From JBOCEF01 sp050586345 (GTDB lineage Bacteria; Pseudomonadota; Alphaproteobacteria; Rhodobacterales; Rhodobacteraceae): a stretch of 64,000 nucleotides of DNA. Location of the stretch: assembly GCF_050586345.1 (NCBI RefSeq), contig NZ_JBOCEF010000002.1, forward strand, positions 1 through 64,000, read 5' to 3'. Both the position numbers and the translations under genes were made by a program. Below, piece after piece: positions 44,611 to 53,760 of this stretch (position 1 is its first letter; every line of letters starts with the position of its first letter). The notes beneath the pieces were generated by a model. The model had not been told where the DNA came from. It was given only the letters and a program-made list of their open reading frames with translations, and searched no databases.

Positions 44611-45096
44611 ATGCAAGAGGGCTTCCACGGCGCCTGGGTCCACAAGGTGGACTCGAAGGGACGGGTCTCCGTCCCGGCCGACTTCCGGCGAGAGCTGGAA
44701 GCCGAGGGCGTCCCCATGGCCCTGCGCCTTGTCCCCAACATGGACAAGGAGCCCTGCATCGACGGCTACTCGCTCCCCTACCTGAAGAAGATCCGCAAGA
44801 AGATCCGCCGCCTGCAGCCCGGCTCCGCCGCGCGCAAGAATCTCGAGCACCTGTTCGGCGCCCGCATGGAGGTCCTGCCCGTGGACCCGGCGGGGCGCGT
44901 GGTGCTGCCCGCCCACCTGCGCGAGGCCTACGCCGCCTCGGGGCAGGTCGCCTTCGTCGGCGCCGACCAGACCTTCCAGATCTGGGCCGCGGACGACTGG
45001 GCCGCCGAATGCGCCCGCCGCGACGAAGCCGCCCTCGACGACGGCAACCCGCTGCTGGGCCTCGACTGGGATGACGACGAGGAGGACGAGCTGTGA
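44611..45096 (+). CDS. mraZ: Transcriptional regulator MraZ
   Basis: A 161-residue DNA-binding protein opening the division and cell-wall cluster; MraZ represses its own operon in other bacteria. Two SpoVT/AbrB-like units are visible, centred on DSKGRVSVPADFR and DPAGRVVLPAHLR. The C-terminus is an acidic tail (DWDDDEEDEL). GGGAGAG precedes the ATG. 217 bp separate it from rsmH. Assignment is secure from motifs and position. Confidence 0.95.
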   Translation: MQEGFHGAWVHKVDSKGRVSVPADFRRELEAEGVPMALRLVPNMDKEPCIDGYSLPYLKKIRKKIRRLQPGSAARKNLEHLFGARMEVLPVDPAGRVVLPAHLREAYAASGQVAFVGADQTFQIWAADDWAAECARRDEAALDDGNPLLGLDWDDDEEDEL

Positions 45097-45313
45097 TCCG
45101 CCTCCCCCTCCGGGCCGCGCCCCGCGCCCTTCATCCCGCAACCGTCTCCCGCCCGGCCCCCCACGGCCGCGCGGGTCGCGGGCGCGCCCCCGCGCCCGCC
45201 CCCGGGGTTTCGCATACCCCCCGGTCCCCCGCGTCGCTTTCCAATTCGCCCGGATCCCCCTCCGCCGGCGGCGCCCGTCCAGCGCCCGCCCGGCCCTGTC
45301 CCGGAGGCGCCCC

Positions 45314-46396
45314 ATGACCGGCCCCGACCCGATCCGCGCCGCCGCCGAGGCCGCCGCCGCGGCGGGTCACGCCCCGGTCATGCCCGGCGAAGCGGTCGGC
45401 GCCCTCGTCGACGGCGCTTCGCCCGAGGTCCTGGCGGGCGTGTTCCTTGACGGCACCATGGGCGCGGGCGGCTATACCCGCGCCCTCGCCCTGCGCGTGG
45501 CCCCCCATGGCGGGCGGGTCTTCGCGCTCGACCGCGACCCCTCGGCCCACCGGATGGCCGAGGCCTGGGCCGCCGACCACCCCAACGTCACCCGGATCGA
45601 GGGCGCGTTCTCCGCGCTCGATCGCCATGCGGCCGAGGCCGGGTCCCCCGCGCTCTCGGGCGTGGTGCTCGATATCGGCGTGTCCTCCATGCAGATCGAC
45701 CGGGACGCGCGGGGCTTTTCCTTCATGCGCTCCGGGCCGCTCGACATGCGCATGGGCGATGACGGGCCCACCGCCGCCGACCTCGTGGCCCATGCGACCG
45801 AGGGCGAGCTGGCCGACATCCTGTTCCATTACGGCGAAGAGCGCGCCTCGCGCCGCGTCGCCCGGGCGATCAAGAACGCCGGGCTGATCGAGACGACCAA
45901 GCGTCTCGCCGAAGTCATCTCGGGCGCCCTGCCACGCCCGAAGCCGGGGCAGATCCACCCCGCCACCCGCTCCTTCCAGGCGCTGCGCATCGCGGTGAAT
46001 GACGAGCTGGGGGAGCTGGTCCGCGGCCTGTCGGCCGCCGAACGCGCGCTGGCCCCCGGCGGGCGGCTCGCCGTCGTGACCTTCCACAGCCTCGAGGACC
46101 GGATCGTCAAACGCTTCCTCGCCGATCGCTGCGGCGAGGGGCCGGGCGGCTCGCGCCACGCCCCGGCGGTGGAGCGCCCCGACCCCGCCTTCACCCGGTC
46201 CTCGCGCAAGGCGGTGGAGCCGTCGAAGGCCGAGGTCGAGGCCAACCCCCGGGCCCGCTCGGCCCGGCTTCGCGCGGCGGAACGCACCGCCGCCCACGCA
46301 TCCACGCTCGACCCGATGGCGCGGGAGAACCTGCGCGCCCTCGGGGCCCCTGACATCCCGGCGCTGCAGGCGCCGCTGCGGAGGATCGGCGGATGA
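45314..46396 (+). CDS. rsmH: 16S rRNA (cytosine-1402-N4)-methyltransferase
   Basis: A 360-residue SAM-dependent methyltransferase (formerly MraW) acting on C1402 of 16S rRNA. Family blocks are HAPVMPGEAV, the SAM-binding FLDGTMGAGGYT, DIGVSSMQID and FHSLEDRIVK. The ATG at 45314 is preceded by GGAGG; the upstream open frame is Pro/Arg-rich noise. Its stop overlaps the ftsL start (ATGA), so the two are translationally coupled. Confidence 0.96.
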   Translation: MTGPDPIRAAAEAAAAAGHAPVMPGEAVGALVDGASPEVLAGVFLDGTMGAGGYTRALALRVAPHGGRVFALDRDPSAHRMAEAWAADHPNVTRIEGAFSALDRHAAEAGSPALSGVVLDIGVSSMQIDRDARGFSFMRSGPLDMRMGDDGPTAADLVAHATEGELADILFHYGEERASRRVARAIKNAGLIETTKRLAEVISGALPRPKPGQIHPATRSFQALRIAVNDELGELVRGLSAAERALAPGGRLAVVTFHSLEDRIVKRFLADRCGEGPGGSRHAPAVERPDPAFTRSSRKAVEPSKAEVEANPRARSARLRAAERTAAHASTLDPMARENLRALGAPDIPALQAPLRRIGG

Positions 46397-47118
46397 GAAG
46401 CGTTCTCTACGTGCTTGCGCTCGCGTTCGTGGCCGCCATGGCGGTCTGGACCTACAAGGTGAACTACCGGACCCTCGCCGCGGCGAAGCGGGTCGAGCAG
46501 CTGCAGCGCCAGAAGGCGGCCGAGCAGGAGGCGATCGACGTGCTGCGCGTCGAGTGGGCCTGGCTGAACGCGCCGGACCGGCTGCGGATGCTGGTGGCGG
46601 ACCAGGGGCTGAAGCTGCGGCCGATGCGGCCGAGCGATTTCGCGGACATGGAGCTGATCGCCTATCCCGAGCCGCCGGAGCTTGCGCCGACCGCGCCGCC
46701 CATGGGCGCCGTGGCCCCCGAGCCCGAGCCGCAGCCGGGCGCCCTGGCCGCGATGCGCCCGGACGGGCCCATCGGCGTGTCGCTGAACGGCGAGGCGGCG
46801 GCCATGGCCGCGCGCCTCAATGCCGTCCAGGCGCCCGCGCCCGCCGCGGAGGTTGAAGCTGCGCCCGGGGCGGCGCCCGCCGCGGTCGCCGAAGCGGCGC
46901 CCGAAACCGCTCCGGCCTCCGACATCCCGATGACCGACCTGGCCGAGAACCCGGTCGCCGCCGCGCTCGCCCAGGCCGCGGCCGAGGAAGCCGCGCGCGA
47001 AGCCGAAGCCGAAGCCGCCGCCGATCCCGCCGACGCGCCTCGCCCGGAACCGGTGACCATGGCCCTCGCCGACGCGCCGGTGCCCGCGCCGCGCCCCGCC
47101 CGTGGAGGCGCGCGATGA
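46393..47118 (+). CDS. ftsL: Cell division protein FtsL with long C-terminal extension
   Basis: A 241-residue bitopic division protein. The first ~85 residues are normal FtsL: a membrane helix (VLYVLALAFVAAMAVWTY), then a periplasmic coiled coil ending in LNAPDRLRMLVADQGLKLRP. Residues ~95-241 are an Ala/Pro/Glu-rich extension not seen in short FtsL proteins, roughly doubling its size. FtsL links FtsB and FtsI in the divisome. Its start overlaps the rsmH stop and its stop overlaps the ftsI start, both as ATGA. Confidence 0.88.
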   Translation: MRSVLYVLALAFVAAMAVWTYKVNYRTLAAAKRVEQLQRQKAAEQEAIDVLRVEWAWLNAPDRLRMLVADQGLKLRPMRPSDFADMELIAYPEPPELAPTAPPMGAVAPEPEPQPGALAAMRPDGPIGVSLNGEAAAMAARLNAVQAPAPAAEVEAAPGAAPAAVAEAAPETAPASDIPMTDLAENPVAAALAQAAAEEAAREAEAEAAADPADAPRPEPVTMALADAPVPAPRPARGGAR

Positions 47119-49325
47119 GCGACCGCGATCTCGAACGTCCCTGGCGCGCCGCGCCCCCGGGCCCCGAGGAGCGGGCCGCCGCCGAGGCCGCCCGCCGCGC
47201 CGCCGCGGAGGCCGCCGCGCGCCGTGCGGCCGAGGCCGAGACCCGCGCCGCCGAGGCCCGCGCGGCCGCGGAGGCCGCCGCCGCGACCCCGCCCGCGCCC
47301 GCGCCCTGGCGCGCCGCCCCGGTTCCCTACCGCGCCGAGACCGCCGACCTGCCGCAGGCCGACGGGTTCGACCCCGCGCACCTTTCGCATGACGCGCCCG
47401 AGCCGCTGCCCGACGACGCCCCGCTCGGGGGGGCGCCGCTCGGAGGCAGCGCCGACGCCGCCGCCGCCCCGACGGACGCCGCCGAGGATCCCGGGGCCGC
47501 CGCCCCGCGCTCCCATTCCGCCGCCGGCGCCCGCCTGACCGAGGTCATCGACCAGCGCGCCCGCGGCCTCGACCCCAATGCCGAGGCCGCCCGCCGCCGC
47601 GCCGACATCGCCGCCGCCGCCCTGCGCGCGCAGCGCGACCGCGCGCGCTGGCGCATGGGGCTGCTCGGGGCCGCCTTCGCCCTCGCCTATGGCGCCGTCG
47701 GGCTGAACATGGCCCAGCTCGCCGCCTCCGAGCCGCGCGAGCCGCGCCGCTGGGCGGGCTCCGCCGGGCCCGTGGGCGCCGTGCGCGGCGAGATCACCGA
47801 CCGAAACGGCGTGCTGCTGGCCGCCAACCTGCCGGTCGACAGCCTGTTCGCCCGCCCGCAGGACATGGTCGACCCCGAGGCCGCCGCCGCGGGGCTGGCG
47901 CGCATCTTCCCCGACCTCGACGCCGGCGACCTGCTGCGCCGCTTCACCGACGGGCGCAAGTTCTACTGGGTCAAGCGCCCCATCACTCCGGCCGAGCGGA
48001 TCGCGGTCCATGACCTCGGCGAGCCGGGCCTGCAATTCGGCCCGCGCGAGATGCGCGTCTACCCGCAGGGGCGGCTCGCGGCCCATGTCCTCGGCGGCGC
48101 CAAGTGGGATGACGAGGGCGAGCTCGGCGCCGTCATCGCCGGCACCGCGGGGGTGGAGCACCACTTCAACGACCGCCTGAGCGACCCCGCCCGGGCGGTG
48201 GAGCCGCTGCGCCTGTCCATCGACGCGCGCGTGCAGACGGCGATGAAAGAGGCGCTGATCGCGGGCATGGACCGGTTCTACGCCAAGGCCGCCTCGGGCA
48301 TCCTGATGGATGTGCGCACGGGCGAGATCCTGGCCATGGCCTCGCTCCCCGATTTCGACCCCAACCGCCGCAACGCCTTCTTCACGCAGGGCAAAAAGGA
48401 AGACTCGCCGCTTTTCAACAATGCGGCGCAGGGGCTGTATGAGCTGGGGTCCACCTACAAGGTCTTCACCGCCGCGATGATGATCGAGGAGGGCCTCGCC
48501 ACCCCCGACACGCCGGTCGACGTGAAGGGTCCGATCCGCATCGGCCGCCACCGCATCGGCGACAGCCACCGGATGCCCGACGACGTGATCAGCCTGCGCG
48601 ACGTGATCGTGCATTCCTCGAACGTCGGCACCGCGCGCCTGGCGGAAGAGGCGGGGGCCGAGCGCCAGAAGCGGTTCCTCGAGAAGCTCGGCCTCCTGTC
48701 GGCCGCGCCGGTGGAACTGCCCGAGGCGCGCCAGGCCGTGCCCTTCGTCGACGGCTGGCGGCGCACCAACGTGATGACCATCAGCTTCGGGCACGGCATC
48801 ACCGGCTCGCCCCTCAACCTCGCCGCCGCCTATGCGACGCTGGTCAATGGCGGGCTGAAGGTGGAGCCGACGCTGCTCGCCGATCCGACCCCGCCGGGCG
48901 AGGAGGCGCGGGTGATCTCGCCGCTCACCTCCGCCTGGGTGCGCGACATGATGCGCGGCGTGGTCACCGAGGGCACGGCGAGCAAGGCCGAGGCGGTGGG
49001 CTATTCCATCGGCGGCAAGACCGGGACCGCGGACAAGGTGTCGGGGCGCGGCTATGCCGACCGCAAGGTCAAGGCGACCTTCGCGGGGGCGTTCCCGATC
49101 CACGATCCGAAATACGTCATCGTCATCAGCCTGGACGAGCCGGAAAACCGCGAGGAATGGCGGGTGTTCCGCGGCGCCGGCTGGACCGCGGCGCCGACCA
49201 CGCGCATCGCGGTGGAGCGCATCGCGCCGATCCTCGGGATGCACCCGGCCCCCGCGGCGCCGCAGGCCGCACCCGATGGCGGCGCCATGGCCGCGCTGGT
49301 GCGCGCCGGAACCGAGCGGCGCTGA
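47115..49325 (+). CDS. ftsI: Septal peptidoglycan transpeptidase FtsI (PBP3)
   Basis: A 736-residue class B penicillin-binding protein that cross-links septal peptidoglycan. The membrane helix is at ~181-201. The transpeptidase domain has the active-site S446-x-x-K449 (GSTYK), S501-S-N503 and K635-T-G637. About 175 residues of Ala/Arg/Glu- and Pro-rich sequence precede the helix, a much longer cytoplasmic N-terminus than usual. The overlapping ATGA with ftsL supports this start rather than one near the helix. Confidence 0.94.
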   Translation: MSDRDLERPWRAAPPGPEERAAAEAARRAAAEAAARRAAEAETRAAEARAAAEAAAATPPAPAPWRAAPVPYRAETADLPQADGFDPAHLSHDAPEPLPDDAPLGGAPLGGSADAAAAPTDAAEDPGAAAPRSHSAAGARLTEVIDQRARGLDPNAEAARRRADIAAAALRAQRDRARWRMGLLGAAFALAYGAVGLNMAQLAASEPREPRRWAGSAGPVGAVRGEITDRNGVLLAANLPVDSLFARPQDMVDPEAAAAGLARIFPDLDAGDLLRRFTDGRKFYWVKRPITPAERIAVHDLGEPGLQFGPREMRVYPQGRLAAHVLGGAKWDDEGELGAVIAGTAGVEHHFNDRLSDPARAVEPLRLSIDARVQTAMKEALIAGMDRFYAKAASGILMDVRTGEILAMASLPDFDPNRRNAFFTQGKKEDSPLFNNAAQGLYELGSTYKVFTAAMMIEEGLATPDTPVDVKGPIRIGRHRIGDSHRMPDDVISLRDVIVHSSNVGTARLAEEAGAERQKRFLEKLGLLSAAPVELPEARQAVPFVDGWRRTNVMTISFGHGITGSPLNLAAAYATLVNGGLKVEPTLLADPTPPGEEARVISPLTSAWVRDMMRGVVTEGTASKAEAVGYSIGGKTGTADKVSGRGYADRKVKATFAGAFPIHDPKYVIVISLDEPENREEWRVFRGAGWTAAPTTRIAVERIAPILGMHPAPAAPQAAPDGGAMAALVRAGTERR

Positions 49326-49576
49326 GCCGCGCCTCGCAGGGCGCCGGCATGGTTTGCCGGGCGGGCGCCATGCCCGCCCCTCGACCCCGGGCGCGGGCCG
49401 GGCGATAAGGCGGCGCCGCCGCGCTTCGCCCCACGCCGCCCCTCGCCGCGGCCCCTGGGTCCCCGCCGCGAATTCGCCCCGCGGCGGCCCGAACAAGACC
49501 CGGGCGGCGCCCCGCTTGCGCCGCTCCCGACCGACACAAAGGCCGGACAGACGCCGCCCCCGAAGGAAGACCCGCC

Positions 49577-51124
49577 ATGGCCGACCCTGTTCCCGCCGCC
49601 GCCGCCCGCACCCTCGGGGCCCTCGGCTTCGCGCCCGGGGCCTGCCGCGGGGAAGCGACGCCGGACACCGCCGTCGATGCGCTGACCGTCGACAGCCGCG
49701 CCGCCGCGCCGGGGACGGTGTTCTTCGCCCTCAAGGGCGCGCGGTTCGACGGCGCCGAATTCGCCCCCTACGCCCTGCGCCAGGGCGCCTCGGCCGTGGT
49801 GCTGTCGCCCGAGGGCGCCGAGACCCTGCGCGCCCTGTGGGACCGGGCCCCCGCCTTCGAGGACCTGCCGCTGGTCATCGTCGATGAGCCGCGCCGCGCC
49901 CTCGCCCATGCCGCCGCCGCCTTCCACGGCGCCCAGCCGCCGGTGATCGCCGCCACCACGGGCACCAACGGCAAGACCTCGGTCGCCACCTTCCTGCGCC
50001 AGATCTGGACCGCGCTCGGCCGCAAGGCCGTCAATTTCGGCACCACCGGGGTGGAGGGCGCCGTCGCCGCCCCCCTCTCGCATACCACGCCAGAGCCGCT
50101 GACCCTGCACGCGCTGCTCGCGGACCTCGCCGCGCAGGGCGTCACCCACGCGGCGATGGAGGCGTCGTCCCACGGCCTCGCGCAATACCGGCTCGACGGG
50201 GTGCGCCTGTCCGCCGGGGGGCTGACCAACATCACCCGCGACCACATGGACTATCACCCGACGCACGAGGATTACGTGGACGCCAAGCTCGGCCTGTTCC
50301 GCCGCGTGCTGCCCGAGGGCGCGGCGGCGGCGCTCAACGTGGACGACCCGACCTTCCCCGCGGCGAAACAGGCCGCCGAGGCCCGCGGGATGCGCGTCAT
50401 CGGCGTGGGCGAGGGGCCGGGCGCCGCGCTGCAGCTTCTGTCGGCCCGCTATCACGACGCGGGCCAGTCGATCCGCTTCGCCTGGGACGGGCATGAGCAC
50501 GAGGCCGAATTGCAGCTGGTCGGCGGCTTCCAGGCGCATAACGCGCTGCTCGCCGCCGCGCTGGCCATCGGCTGCGGCGAGGACCCGGAGGACGTGTTCG
50601 GCGTGCTCCCCGCCCTCCGGGGCGTGCATGGGCGGATGGAGCACGTGGCGACGCGCGCCAATGGCGGGCGGGCCTACGTGGATTACGCCCACACGCCCGA
50701 CGGGCTGCGCGCCGCGCTCTCGGCGCTGCGCCTCCACACGCCGGGGCGGCTGGTCGTGGTCTTCGGCGCCGGCGGCGACCGGGACCCGGGCAAGCGGCCG
50801 CTGATGGGCGCCGCCGCGCGGGCCGCGGACGTCGCCATCGTCACCGACGACAACCCGCGCTCGGAGGACCCGGGCCTGATCCGCGCGGCGATCATAGGCG
50901 CGATCCCCGAGGCGGAGGAGATCGGCGACCGCGCCGAGGCGATCCTGGCGGGGATGGACATGCTCGGCCCCGACGACCGGCTGCTGATCGCCGGCAAGGG
51001 GCACGAGACGGGGCAGATCGTCGGCGACGCGGTCCTGCCCTTCGACGACAGCGAACAGGCCCGCGCCGCCGCCGCGGCCCTCGACGGGTTGGACGCGGCC
51101 GAAGGATGGGGCGAGGATGCTTGA
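49577..51124 (+). CDS. murE: UDP-MurNAc-L-Ala-D-Glu:meso-diaminopimelate ligase
   Basis: A 515-residue cytosolic Mur ligase adding the third residue of the peptidoglycan stem peptide. The N-terminal domain is followed by the P-loop TTGTNGKTS, HTTPEPL, the carbamylated-Lys region and a C-terminal DNPRSEDP. DNPR is the signature of meso-diaminopimelate specificity, so the wall is of the usual Gram-negative type. AAGGAAG precedes the ATG. A 251-bp gap separates it from ftsI. It ends inside the beginning of the murF region. Confidence 0.96.
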   Translation: MADPVPAAAARTLGALGFAPGACRGEATPDTAVDALTVDSRAAAPGTVFFALKGARFDGAEFAPYALRQGASAVVLSPEGAETLRALWDRAPAFEDLPLVIVDEPRRALAHAAAAFHGAQPPVIAATTGTNGKTSVATFLRQIWTALGRKAVNFGTTGVEGAVAAPLSHTTPEPLTLHALLADLAAQGVTHAAMEASSHGLAQYRLDGVRLSAGGLTNITRDHMDYHPTHEDYVDAKLGLFRRVLPEGAAAALNVDDPTFPAAKQAAEARGMRVIGVGEGPGAALQLLSARYHDAGQSIRFAWDGHEHEAELQLVGGFQAHNALLAAALAIGCGEDPEDVFGVLPALRGVHGRMEHVATRANGGRAYVDYAHTPDGLRAALSALRLHTPGRLVVVFGAGGDRDPGKRPLMGAAARAADVAIVTDDNPRSEDPGLIRAAIIGAIPEAEEIGDRAEAILAGMDMLGPDDRLLIAGKGHETGQIVGDAVLPFDDSEQARAAAAALDGLDAAEGWGEDA

Positions 51125-51152
51125 CGACGCGCAGGCCCGAAAGGGAAGGGAA

Positions 51153-52658
51153 ATGGACGTGACCGACCCGCTCTGGACATCGAAAGAGGCCGAGGCCGCG
51201 ACCGGCGGGCGCGCGACGCGCCCCTGGAAGGCGACCGGCGTGTCGATCGACAGCCGCTCGATCGCGAAGGGGGACCTGTTCGTCGCCCTCGCGGATGTGC
51301 GCGACGGGCATGATTTCGTCGCCGCCGCGCTGGAGGCCGGGGCGGCGGCGGCCATGGTCTCGCGCATCCCCGAGGGCGTGCCGGAGGGCGCGCCGCTGCT
51401 GGTGGTGGATGACGTGCTCGAAGGGCTGCGCGGCCTCGCCGCCGCCGCCCGCGCCCGCGGCTTCGCCAAGGTGGTGGCGGTGACGGGCTCCGTCGGCAAG
51501 ACCGGGGTGAAGGAGATGCTGCGCGCCTGCTTCGCCGCGCAGGGCGCCGTGCACGCGGCGGAAAAGAGCTTCAACAACCACTGGGGCGTGCCGCTGACCC
51601 TGGCGCGGATGCCGCGCCACACCGATTTCGCGGTGATCGAGATCGGCATGAACCATCCGGGCGAGATCCGCCCGCTGGTGGCCCTCGCCCGCCCGCACGC
51701 GGCCATCGTCACCACCGTCGCCCCGGCGCATATCGGCAATTTCAGGGACGAGACCGAGATCGCCTTCGCCAAGGCCGAGATCTTCGAGGGGATCGCGCCC
51801 GGCGGCGTCGCGATCCTCAACCGCGACAACGACCATTACGAGCGGCTCGCGCGCCGCGCCCGCCGGGTGGGGGTGCGCAGGATCCTGCGCTTCGGCGCCG
51901 CGCCCCGCTGCAATGCGCGGCTGATCGGCGCCTCCATCGGCCCGCGCGGCAACACCACGGTCGAGGCGCGGCTGAACGGGAAGAAGGTGCATTACAAGCT
52001 CGGCGCGCCGGGGCGGCACCTGGCGATGAACTCGCTCTCGGCGCTGCTGGCGGTGCAGGCGGTGGGCGCGGACGTGGCGCTGGCGGCGCTGGCGCTGTCC
52101 TCCTGGACGGCGCCCGACGGGCGCGGCGCGCGCTGGATGGTGCACCTGCGCCCGGCCCATGGCGGCCCCTCGGACCCCGAGGCGGACGGCACGGTCGAGC
52201 TGATCGACGAGAGCTACAACGCCAACCCGGTGTCGATGGAGGCCGCGCTCGAGGTCCTCGCCGCCGCGCGGCCCGTCGACGGGGTGGGCCGCAAGCGCCG
52301 CGGGCGGCGGGTGGCGATCCTGGGCGACATGCTGGAGCTGGGGCCGGAGGAGGCGGCGATCCACGCCGCCCTCGCCGCGCTGCCCGCCATGGCCGAGGTC
52401 GACGAGATCCACTGCGTCGGCCCGCGGATGAAGGCGCTGCACAAGGCGCTGCCCGCCGGGCGCAGGGGCAAGTGGCGCAAGACATCGGAGGAGATGGCGG
52501 CGGAGCTGCATCGCCTGCTTGACGCGGGCGACGTGGTCATGGTCAAGGGCTCGCTCGGCGCGCGGATGGCCCGCGTGATCGAGGGCGTCAAGCGGCTGGG
52601 CGACCCCGTCCCCGTGGGCGGCGAAACCGGCGAAGACATGGGCGAAGAGGCGATCTGA
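51153..52658 (+). CDS. murF: UDP-MurNAc-tripeptide:D-Ala-D-Ala ligase
   Basis: A 501-residue cytosolic ligase adding D-Ala-D-Ala to complete the stem pentapeptide. The P-loop is VTGSVGKTGVKE, then SFNNHWGVPLTL, EIGMNHPGEI and a DESYNANPVSM block. I chose the ATG at 51153 (MDVTDPLW) because AAGGGAAGGG lies immediately upstream. An ATG at 51117 overlapping the murE stop is possible. mraY starts directly after its stop codon. Confidence 0.95.
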   Translation: MDVTDPLWTSKEAEAATGGRATRPWKATGVSIDSRSIAKGDLFVALADVRDGHDFVAAALEAGAAAAMVSRIPEGVPEGAPLLVVDDVLEGLRGLAAAARARGFAKVVAVTGSVGKTGVKEMLRACFAAQGAVHAAEKSFNNHWGVPLTLARMPRHTDFAVIEIGMNHPGEIRPLVALARPHAAIVTTVAPAHIGNFRDETEIAFAKAEIFEGIAPGGVAILNRDNDHYERLARRARRVGVRRILRFGAAPRCNARLIGASIGPRGNTTVEARLNGKKVHYKLGAPGRHLAMNSLSALLAVQAVGADVALAALALSSWTAPDGRGARWMVHLRPAHGGPSDPEADGTVELIDESYNANPVSMEAALEVLAAARPVDGVGRKRRGRRVAILGDMLELGPEEAAIHAALAALPAMAEVDEIHCVGPRMKALHKALPAGRRGKWRKTSEEMAAELHRLLDAGDVVMVKGSLGARMARVIEGVKRLGDPVPVGGETGEDMGEEAI

Positions 52659-53747
52659 ATGCTCTACCACCTGCTCACCCCGCTTTCGGAAGGGGGCGAC
52701 CTGTTCAACCTCTTCCGCTACATCACCTTCCGGGCGGGGGGCGCGTTCCTGACCTCGATGCTGTTCGCCTTCGCCTTCGGGCCGATGATCATCAACCGCC
52801 TGCGCAAGATGCAGAAGAAGGGCCAGCCGATCCGCTCGGACGGGCCCGAGCGGCACATCATCGAGAAGGCGGGCACGCCCACGATGGGCGGGGTGCTGAT
52901 CCTCGGGGGGCTGGTGCTGTCGACCCTGCTGTGGTCGCGGCTCGATATCGGCTACGTGTGGATCGTGCTGCTGGTGACGCTGGGCTTCGGGGCCATCGGC
53001 TTCGCGGACGACTTCATGAAGGTCACCAAGTTCTCCACCGGCGGCGTGCCGGGCAAGGTCCGCCTCGGCGCCGGCTTCGTCATTGCGCTGGGCGCCTCTC
53101 TCTGGGCGTCGCTGCTGCAGCCCGAGGAGCTCGCCTTCCACCTCGCGCTGCCGGTGTTCAAGGACACGCTGCTGAACTTCTCCTATCTCTACATCCCCTT
53201 CGCGATGATCGTGATCGTGGGCGCGGCCAACGCGGTGAACCTGACCGACGGGCTCGACGGCCTCGCGATCATGCCCGCGATGATCGCCGCCGGGTCCTTC
53301 GGCTTCATCGCCTATATCGTCGGGCGCACGGACTTCACCGAGTACCTGGGCCTGCACTACGTCCCCGGCACGGGCGAGATCGCGATCTTCTGCGCCGCGC
53401 TGATCGGCGCGGGCCTCGGCTTCCTGTGGTACAACGCGCCGCCCGCAATGGTGTTCATGGGCGACACCGGGTCCCTGGCGCTCGGCGGCGCGCTGGGCGC
53501 GATCGCGGTCTGCACCAAGCACGAGATCGTGCTGGCGATCATCGGCGGGCTCTTCGTCGTCGAGGCGCTGTCGGTCATCATCCAGGTGCTGTACTTCAAG
53601 AAAACCGGCAAGCGGGTCTTCCTGATGGCCCCCATCCACCACCATTTCGAGAAGAAGGGCTGGCAGGAGGCGACCATCGTCATCCGCTTCTGGATCATCG
53701 CGGTGATCCTGGCCCTGATCGGCCTCGCCACGCTCAAGCTGCGCTGA
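52659..53747 (+). CDS. mraY: Phospho-MurNAc-pentapeptide transferase
   Basis: A 362-residue integral membrane enzyme with about ten helices that makes lipid I from UDP-MurNAc-pentapeptide and undecaprenyl phosphate. Conserved cytoplasmic loops are GTPTMGGVLIL, FADDFMKV, NAVNLTDGLDGLA, FMGDTGSLALGG and the C-terminal MAPIHHHFEKKGW. The start abuts the murF stop with no gap. Length is typical. Confidence 0.97.
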   Translation: MLYHLLTPLSEGGDLFNLFRYITFRAGGAFLTSMLFAFAFGPMIINRLRKMQKKGQPIRSDGPERHIIEKAGTPTMGGVLILGGLVLSTLLWSRLDIGYVWIVLLVTLGFGAIGFADDFMKVTKFSTGGVPGKVRLGAGFVIALGASLWASLLQPEELAFHLALPVFKDTLLNFSYLYIPFAMIVIVGAANAVNLTDGLDGLAIMPAMIAAGSFGFIAYIVGRTDFTEYLGLHYVPGTGEIAIFCAALIGAGLGFLWYNAPPAMVFMGDTGSLALGGALGAIAVCTKHEIVLAIIGGLFVVEALSVIIQVLYFKKTGKRVFLMAPIHHHFEKKGWQEATIVIRFWIIAVILALIGLATLKLR

Positions 53748-53760
53748 AGGATCTGCCGGG

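Noticed and set aside
44611..45096. mraZ as an AbrB-type antitoxin
   Set aside because: The double SpoVT/AbrB unit, length and position directly ahead of rsmH-ftsL-ftsI fit MraZ, and there is no toxin partner.
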